From contig DFEQ01000006.1 of the NCBI GenBank assembly GCA_002368735.1, positions 1 to 45,637 on the forward strand: 45,637 nt of DNA. The letters are read 5' to 3'. Position 1 is the first letter of the stretch. The number at the start of each line of letters is the position of its first letter. The notes under the pieces are model-generated. The model did no database searches and was not told the DNA's origin. It saw only the letters and a program-made list of their open reading frames with translations. Positions 22,301 to 31,300 of this stretch are shown here, in pieces. Both the position numbers and the translations under genes were made by a program. The DNA is from Christensenella sp. UBA3798 (lineage in GTDB: Bacteria > Bacillota > Clostridia > Christensenellales > CAG-1252).

Positions 22301-25300
22301 TGCTCAAGGTGGACCTCCCCTCGCAGCTCGTATCCATCTTTGAGACCTATCCGGGCGGCTTCACCGCCGAGGCGTATTACGACGGTGCAGACAACGCCTC
22401 CTTGACGGGCTGGTCTATCGGCGCCAATATCTACTTCAAGAAGAACGAGGCATCCGAGCGCGACGAGATCGGCACGAGCGCGGACAATAAAGAGTGGATG
22501 GGCTTGACCCTCAAGATACACGACCTCGAAGCCTTCGTGGGTGAAAATGAGAGTTTGACCCGTTATGCGCGCACCGACGCCGAAAAGAGCGCCGTCATCG
22601 TGATGCCCGACGCCGTGAAAGCGTCGGAAAACGACGCCAAGGCGAACTATAAGTTCACGCCCAAGCGTTACAGAGGCTACGCCAACACTAATTACGATAC
22701 CTATAAGTCTCTCACGCGTTACAGCAATATCATGGAGATAGACGTCCTGAACGTCAACCTCGTGGGCGAGATGGTCTTTGACCTCAAGAATCAGACGGAT
22801 TCCGAGTACAAGTCCAATCAGACCTTGAAGTTCTTCAACGCCTTGATAGAGGAGATGCTCGGCTTGGAAGCGGGCTCCTTCAACGTGGTGCGTCACGTGG
22901 AGAATACCTGGACCTTCACCGTCAACTTGGATCTCAACTTGAACTTTGAGGACTTCTCCAAGACCCAGCTGAAATTCCAGCTCATCATGAACGACGGCAT
23001 CAGTAGCGACCTCACGCTGGCGGCGATCTATTACGACGGCGCCTCCCTTAGCGAGGACGGCGGTAAGCTGTATCTCGACGTGGCGGACCTCGGCCTCATC
23101 AAGGTGCGCGCCACCGGCGTAAACCTCGAGCAGGCGCTCTCGCAGGTCCTCGACGTGGACCTCTCGAGCGGCAACCTCTCTATCTTGAAGGACGCCTTTG
23201 GCGTGCAGTCTCTCGGCGAACTTATCACCAATAAAATAAAGGAGAGCAAGAACGTCACCGCGCAGGAAGAAAACGAGCAAGAAGAGGAGGAAACCGCGGG
23301 CGCGGCGTCCATCGATTACGCCGCCGACCTCAAGATCGTCCTCGAAGCGCTCGCCTTGCAGGGTAGGACGCAGACCCCCTACAAGCTCAGCATGAAGGTC
23401 AACGGCGCCCTCATCGAGCGCTTGGTCGGTGCCTTCGGCTGGGATGAGAACATCGTGGGCAAGGCGATGGAGCGCGTGGGACTCCCTGAGGACTTCTCGG
23501 CGACTATCGGCTTTACGCTTGACGAAGGACTGAAGGATATCGGCGTCGATATCGTCGCCCCCGACACCTTGTCCGGCGGCGGCTCGAGGAGTAACGACAT
23601 CTCGGTCAAGCTGACCACGTTCAAGTACGACTATACCTCTTCGGCGGAGTCGATGTTTGCGGCAAATCAGTTCGACGATTACAGCGCCCTCCCGATGGGC
23701 GGCTCTATCGGACTCGCCAACCACAACGGCGAGAGCTGGGTCGGCATGCTCGTGGAGAGCGTATTGAACGGCTTGTATCCGCCCGCTGCGTCAGTCGATT
23801 CGGGCGGCAATGAGACTTTGACGGCGGACGCCTTACGCGTAAAGCTCACCCATAATACCCACTATACCGACAAGAACGCCGTCCTCGTCACCGATCAAAA
23901 GAGGAATATCGTCATTCAACTCTCGCGTGACGACTCCGAGGGCAAGTTCCCGCACTCTTTGAGGGGCACGGTATTCGACGTTATGACCGACTTTACCGAA
24001 ACCCCCGGTCTTACCGACATCGCTCAGAACGCCGTGGAGATCTACAGCGAAAACTACTTAGCCATCGCCGACCTTTTGAAGAACATCGCACAAATGTTTG
24101 TCGGACACATCGACAGGATATCGGTCTACTACGTGGACGGCAATCTCAAGTTGCGCGTCGGCTTTAAGATCTCCATCTTCGGCTTGTCGTTATTGACTTG
24201 GGACGAGAATGACGGACTGGACTTCACCTTTAACGTCTATCACATGGATATCTCCGATATGATGTCGGGCAAGGCGAAGAAGAGCAAATACGACGAACCC
24301 GATGAGATCAAGAGCGATGGTGACGACGACGAGACCATTACCCTCGAAGATATCGAAGCAGCCAAGGAGCATCCCGTCACCAAGGTGACGCTTAACCTCG
24401 GCTACGGGCACATAGACGATACGACGGGCACGACGATGGAGAAGTCCAAGCAGGACACCGCGGAAGGACTCGCAGGTGAAAATCCCGCGACTGTCAGCAA
24501 CCTGCGCATTGACTTTGACGCGCTCGTGATCAGAGAGCTCACGCAGATGCTCAACTCCGCGGCGCTCAGCCTCGGCAAATCGCATAGTACCGTCGCGTCG
24601 CGCGCAACCTACGGCACCTATCAGATGATGCTCGGCATGATAAAAGACGCCATCAAAGGACTCATCAAAAAGCTCGGCGATAACACCGTGGTCAATGCGC
24701 TCGCCAGCGTAGCGGGTTCGGCTGCGGCGGCGCTTGCCGATAATGTTCTCGGCGACCAGGTCATCCACTTGCTGGCAAAACTCCTCCCCTTCGTGGAACC
24801 CGCCAAGGGCGACAGCTGCTACTTGATGGTGGAATTCGATACCAACAATAAGGGAAGCGGCAAAGTGCTTATCCGTAAAGCCCTCTTCCGCGCCTGCAAC
24901 GCCAAGACGGGCGAGTATTCGCAGATCGTGCTCACCAACGCGGGCATCCGCCTCGGCGTGGTGGACGAAACGCGCGTGACGATAGAGTTCAACGGCAAGA
25001 CCGAGCGCACCTTGACCGACGTCTTCAATGTCGACCTCGACGGCAACGGCGTGGCGGATTATCTGCAAGACCTGCCCAAGGAGGCGTCCGTCTACTATAA
25101 GCCCGGCACCACCAATGCGGACGACAAGCCCGACGACGTCAACATCGTCTGGACGGACAGCACCTTCGTCATCGACCCGACGGGCGGCGTCACCACCCCC
25201 ATCGCGAGACCCAAGGACGGCAGTGATAAGATAGCCACCAGCTACAATATCATCGGCACTATCCTCAATTACAATAAGTACGTGCCGCTCAACGTGCCGT

Positions 25301-28300
25301 ACAGCGCAGTGCGCCTTGTCAAATACGCCACGGTCGCGGGCGAGACCACGCCGCTTATCAAGGGCGAGCATATCGAACTGCCCATGCGCATCACCCCCGA
25401 TATGGTAAAGACGCTCGACACATATCTTCCCAAGGTCATTATGGTCTATATGACCGACGGCTACGGCGAGAACGGTCTGTACTATACCTTCGACGGCAGG
25501 GAGGAAGGCGGCAACGTGGTCAAGTGGGATTACAGCGGCGTGTCGGATAGTTACGACGGCGGCTCCTACATCCTCAACCTGACCTTTGGCGACGGCAACA
25601 CCAAGAACTATCATATCGAGGTGCCCATCGAGGTCATCCCGCAGAAACTCTCCGCCATCAACGCCTTTGCCTATTCCGATGACGAGAATAACAAGATCAT
25701 CGGCAACAGCCTGACCTACGAAGCGGGCGAGAAGCCCACCTTGCCCGACCGCGTATACGCCGAGTTCGGCACCTTGGGCAGCAAGCTGTACGAGATACGC
25801 TGGGTGGAGAGCGAGTTTACCTCCAAGTACGCGGGCGCTACCTATTATACGAGCGCGTATATAGGAAACAGCGAGATAGGCTACCACCTATACGAGAATA
25901 TCCCCATCGTCTTCAAGAGCAAGGTCATCGCGGGCTATAAGTTCGTGTGGCAGACCGAAGACGGCTATACCGAGGAAGGTCAAGACCTCGTATTCGACCC
26001 CTATGAGATAAACGAGAAGGACGGTAAGCCCGCCGCTCTCAGCCTGCACAGCTATCCGCGCTACGTCAGGTTCTGTTTCGAGGGCAACGTAGACGCCACG
26101 GGCGCACCCATCTATGAAGACGACTATAGTATCGTCGAGTGGAACGTCGAAAACGTCGTCAACAGCTACACGGGCAACAACAGTTCCTACGCCATCTTCC
26201 GCTACGGCGACGAGAATATCGGATATCAATACGTCAAGGTGCTCGTCACCATCAAGGAGATGATATTCACCTCCTCGATGCTCAAGAACAGCGAGATGAA
26301 GATCATCACCGACGTAGACCCGATGTATCTGTACGTGGATAGGGAAAAGGGCGAAAACCGCGTGATGGTGGTGGGTCTCGGCTCGAGCAAAGTGTATAAT
26401 TACGACCCCACCGACCTCAAGAACTATCCCACCTCGGTCACCGTGTACTACGGCACCGAGGAAAATGAGAAGCGCACCTTCTCGGGCGATGACGTCAGCT
26501 GGGATACCTCGGGCATCGTGGTCAGCTACAAGGGCGGCGTGCAATACGCTAAACTCCGCATCGGTAACGAGGCGGGCGGCTATCAGGTGATAAACGTGCC
26601 CATCACCATCGAGGATAGGACCATCAGCGCCATCGACCTCTCGATGATAAGGGATAAGTACGAATTCGACCCCTACCTTGAGGACGTCGGCGACAGCAAG
26701 TTCTATCCGACCAACCCCTACGGCGCCACCAAGACGGCGATAGTGGTCTTCTCGGCGCAGACGGCGCAGGCATACCCGATGACTTGGGACTTGTCGGGCC
26801 TTGAGCAGAGCTACAAGGGCGGCACCTCCACGGTGTACGCTCGCGTGGGCAGCGACGTGGCAGGCTGGCAGATGGTGCCCTTTACCGTCGTCGTGAAGGA
26901 GAGGATCATCGATAAGATGCAGATCGAGGCGTTCGTCTTTGACCCCTACGACTCTTCCGTCGACCCCTTGGTCGTGGACAGCGAGGATTCTCCCTATCCC
27001 ACGAGCGCCATCGCGGTGTTCAAGGACGATTCCACCCACCGCTTCAGCAACTTGAAGTGGGATATCTCCGAGGTCTATAAGATATGGAACTACAAGGGCG
27101 GCGAAGGCTTTGTGGTCGTCAAGTTCGGCAACGAATACGGCGGCTATCAGACCTACAAGGTGCCCGTCAAGGTGGAGTGCCGCGAGATAGCCACGGTGGA
27201 TATCAACGAGGGCAATATCATCACCTTTGACCCCTACGGCGGCATCGACCCGCGCCTCGAAGAGAACTACTATAAGAAGGTCAACGTGACCTTTAGTAGC
27301 GGCGAGAAGGGCGTTGTGGACGTCATCTGGGACCTCAGCAACGTCATCAATAACTACCGCGGCTACAAGGGCGGCGAACACTCCGTATCCATCCGCGTTG
27401 GCAACAGCGTGTGCGGCTATCAGAATATCGGCGGCATCACCGTGAAGATACTCAATCGCGAGATCGTCCGCGAGATCATCGGGTCTTCCATTGGCACGCA
27501 GAAGATAGACGTCTATGCCGATATCGACCTCGCGACGACCGTGACGGTCACCTTCTCGGACGGCTCGCAGCGCACCATGCCTGTCACCTGGATCAACGAG
27601 AACTACCGCACCGACATCAACGCCCCGGACTTCCCGAACTGGAACGAGGAGAAGGATATCGACGAACAGACCGACTTCACCGCGGACGCGCGTATCGGCG
27701 ACTCCATCGGCGGATATCAGATCGTGCCCGGGGTGCCTGTCAGGGTGTATAAGAGGGTGGCGCAAAAGCTCTTTATCGACAACGTGCAATGGTCTAAGAC
27801 AGAGGACGGCAAGATGGTCATTGACTACGCCAACCACTACTTCGTATTCGACCCGTACGACGGCAAGATGGAGCTCCCCTCCACGGTGCAGATCTTCTTT
27901 GACGACGGCACCGATACCTACATGAAGGCGGTGTGGGATACTTCAAACGTCAAGATGGACCTCGCGGGCGGGGTGTACGGCGGCTTCAACTCCGAGACCA
28001 CGGGTGCTATCCTCCGCCTCGGTAACGCGCGCACCGGTCACATCGAGATAGAATTCATGGTGGTGGTCAAGAACCGCGAAGTGGTCGTCAAAGGCAGCGA
28101 CACCGCGCATCCCGTCGCGCAGATATTCACCTACGACACCACGACGGGCGAGAAGGGCGAACTCTTGTCCTCCATCGTCAACGATCCTTACCTCGGCTCG
28201 GGATTCCCGAACACCGTGTATCTGGAATTCAAGAGCACCGGCATCCCGGCGCTCACCCGTTCGGAAGGCATGGCGAAGACCATCGGCAACTGGAATATCG

Positions 28301-31300
28301 AGTACGTATTGGATGCCGATGGCAATAACGTGCCTGTCCGCGCATCCATCAAGCTCGGTAGTGCCAAGGCGGGCTACGAGATCTACTACTTCGACGTGAC
28401 CACGGTCTATCGCAAGATAACCGTACCCGACGACGTCGTCGTGGAGGTGAATCCCTATCAAGTATCGCTCCCCGCTACCTTGACGGTGAACGTGGGCGGC
28501 GCAGTCAAGTATAATTCCGCGACGGGCAAGTACGAGGCTCTGCCCGTATCCGTCTGCGGCTGCGAGAGCTGCGTTGGCTACTGCGGTACCGTTGACCCCG
28601 TCACGGGAGAACTCACCTTGACCGACGATAACTGCACCTGCGCAAAGTGCAAGTCTTACCTCGTCACCTTGAAGGCGGATTGGAGCAAGACGACCATCGA
28701 CTACTCCTATCCCGTCGTGAATCAGCTTGAAGGCAACTACATGGTCGTTGCGGAAAGGGTCAGCATCGGCAACCGGAACTGCGGCTATCAGGAGTGCAAC
28801 GTGAAGGTGGTCGTCCTCAATAAGAGGGTGCAGTCCATCTCGGTAGAGGAATTCGACATCGACCCGTACGACTATCGCACGCTCCCCTCGTCCACCAACG
28901 TGACCTTCCTTGACAATACCTCGGGCGAACTGCCTCTCGCGGCGAATATCGCAAGCGCCGTCAAGGACGCCTCCAATACCAATACCAGCTTCTACCAAGG
29001 CGGCAAATATACCGTCAAGGCATACCTCGGCGATAGGGTGGGCGGCTATCAAGAATTCAACATCACCTTGAACGTCAAGGATAGGACGATAGCGAAACTC
29101 GAGATAGACGGCGCCATCGTGGCGGGCGAAGAGGACGCTACGATGGATATCAAGCCCTACGCTGACGGCGGCGTGACCAAGCGTCCCGACAAGATGATAA
29201 CGGCGGTATTTACAGACGGCTCCAAGGCGGAACTCAAGGCGCTGTGGAACAGCATCCACATCGAGTACACCTTCGAGGGCGGCTATCAAGAGGCGCTCGT
29301 GCTGCTCGTAGGCAACGCCGAGGGCGGATACCAGAAGGTGCCCGTAAACGTCAGGAACCTCAAAGCCGTGGCGACTTCCGCCACCGCAGAGGATGGCTTC
29401 CTCTACAATACCTTTATGGAAAGGAGCGGTCTCCCTGACAAGGTGGTCGTGACCTTTACCGAGGACAGTTACCTGTCCGTTATGACTCTCGCAGTCGTCG
29501 AATGGGCGGAGAGCGGCGTCATCGACGACGAGACCCGCACCTACGTGACGATGGCAAAGATTGGCGACGACGTCGCGGGCTATCAATGGGTCAAGGTGGT
29601 ATTGCCACTTGCCGAGATAGAGCTGCGCGCGGTGCTCGGCGCGAAGTATGAGATAGACGCCTACGACGACCTTGCCTTCTCGGAGGACGGCAGGTTGCTC
29701 AGCGCAAGCGGCGGCTACTTCACCGTAAGCGGACAGATCGGCGAAGAACTCACGCAGTCCTTGTACGTCAAGCTGCTCGAAACCCCTGTCTATACCTTTG
29801 AGGGCGCCGAGGGCGAAAATGCGCTCTTTATCAAGATCGCGGTGGGCAACGCGCTCACGGGATACTTCTCCGAGACCTCTACGGGCGAAGAGATAAAGCT
29901 CACCTTGACTGTCAGACCTCGCGTCGTCAGGGCGCTCATCGCACCCGACGGCGAGACCGAGCTCAAGGAGTACTTCACGGGGCTCAAACTCGATCCCTAC
30001 GATATGCCGAATATCGTGACGGGCGGCAAGATAGCCGCGCTCATCGACGGCGGCGCCGTAGTGGATATCGACATATTCTCGGTAAGCTACAAGAAGGCGG
30101 GAGACAGTGACTACAAGAACTACGTCTCCTTCACGGGCGGCAGCTACGATATGAAGATAGTTGTGGGCAACGCCCTGCATGGCACGCAGGAGATGATATA
30201 CTCTATCACCGTCGCGCCCAAGATCATCGCCTCGGTGGACGAACTCACCGACAAGGTGGTAGACCCCTACGAATATCGCCTGCCCAAGGAGGTCAACGTG
30301 ACCTTCACTGACGGCGGCAGGGCTAAGCTCTCGGTGGTGTATAGGACCTTGAACGAGGCGGGCAAGAAGGTGCCCTTCGGCGATGAGAACATCGTGTATT
30401 CGGGCGGCTCCTTCGACGTCTATGCCATCTTTGACCTCCACGGCTTCCAGCAGGAATACTTGTTTAAGCTCGTGGTCAATCAGAGCTTCGTGGATTCTAT
30501 CGGTCCCGGCATGCTCATCGAGATAGACCAGCTGGACGGCACCCTCACCTTGCTTGACGAGATAGAGCTCATCATCTCGGGCGAATCTGTCCGCAAGAGC
30601 GCCGATAAGGGCGATTGGACGATCACCTCCGGCGCGGACGGCAAGTATCACATCACCCTCCCCGAGGGTGGCGACCCGGGCAGTTGGGACCTCTCCGAGG
30701 TGGACCTCGGCTATATGGGCGGCACCTATTACGCCTACTACAGATACGGCAATGCCGCGGCGGGATATCAGCTCGTGCAGGTGCCTGTGGTCGTATCCGA
30801 AAAGGTCATCGACTACGACAAACTGCAATACGTCGCTTCCTCGAGTGCGGGCAGTATGACCCTCGCATCCTTCGGCAATCCGAGGGAGATAACGGCTGCC
30901 GTGGGCGAATACTTCGAGCTCCCGACGGATCTGTGGGTGGTCTTTAAAGACGGCACGCGCATGCAGAAGCACGTCGAGTGGGACGGCTCCAAGGTGGACC
31001 TCACGAGGACGGGAAGGTACGAGATCACCACCACCGTGCTCGAGCAGACCATCACCGCTTACCTCACCATCACGGAGAGCAGGAAGGTGATGGGCGACGA
31101 CGTCTTGGACGTCGTGGTCGCTTCGCGCGGCGGAGTATACAGCTTGCCCACGACCATCCGTCAGAATATCTACCTGCGCACTACGTCGGGCAGCTACAAC
31201 CTCGCGCCCGAACCTGCGCCCGCCAAGGCGATCGTTTGGGATAGAAAGCCCTCCACCGCGGTGGAAGATAAGTACTACTTGGTGGGTACCGTATCCAACG

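Larger units (their letters stand above)
1501..24300 (+). repeat. Tandem beta-rich modules of the giant lipoprotein (about 19-20)
   Basis: Each module has long amphipathic strands alternating hydrophobic and polar residues, a helix of the type 'LGxLLGxMLG', a 'SELxLxVY' strand, then '(L/I)xxxYYxG', 'LY(L/I)D' and a Leu-Gly-(Leu/Ile)-Pro-Lys-like end. These ends fall near 2640-2760, 3985-4125, 4800-4930, 5645-5785, 6440-6580, 7455-7595, 8330-8450, 9140-9250, 10450-10570, 11310-11410, 12160-12270, 12925-13045, 13750-13870, 16345-16465, 17595-17700, 18830-18950, 20530-20665, 21900-22020, 23020-23155 and, more divergent, 24120-24290. I do not recognise the family. The strand pattern and single helix suggest an open beta-sheet groove as in LolA or LppX, which is inference from pattern only. 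The modules are strongly diverged from one another, so recent duplication is unlikely. Confidence 0.7.
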
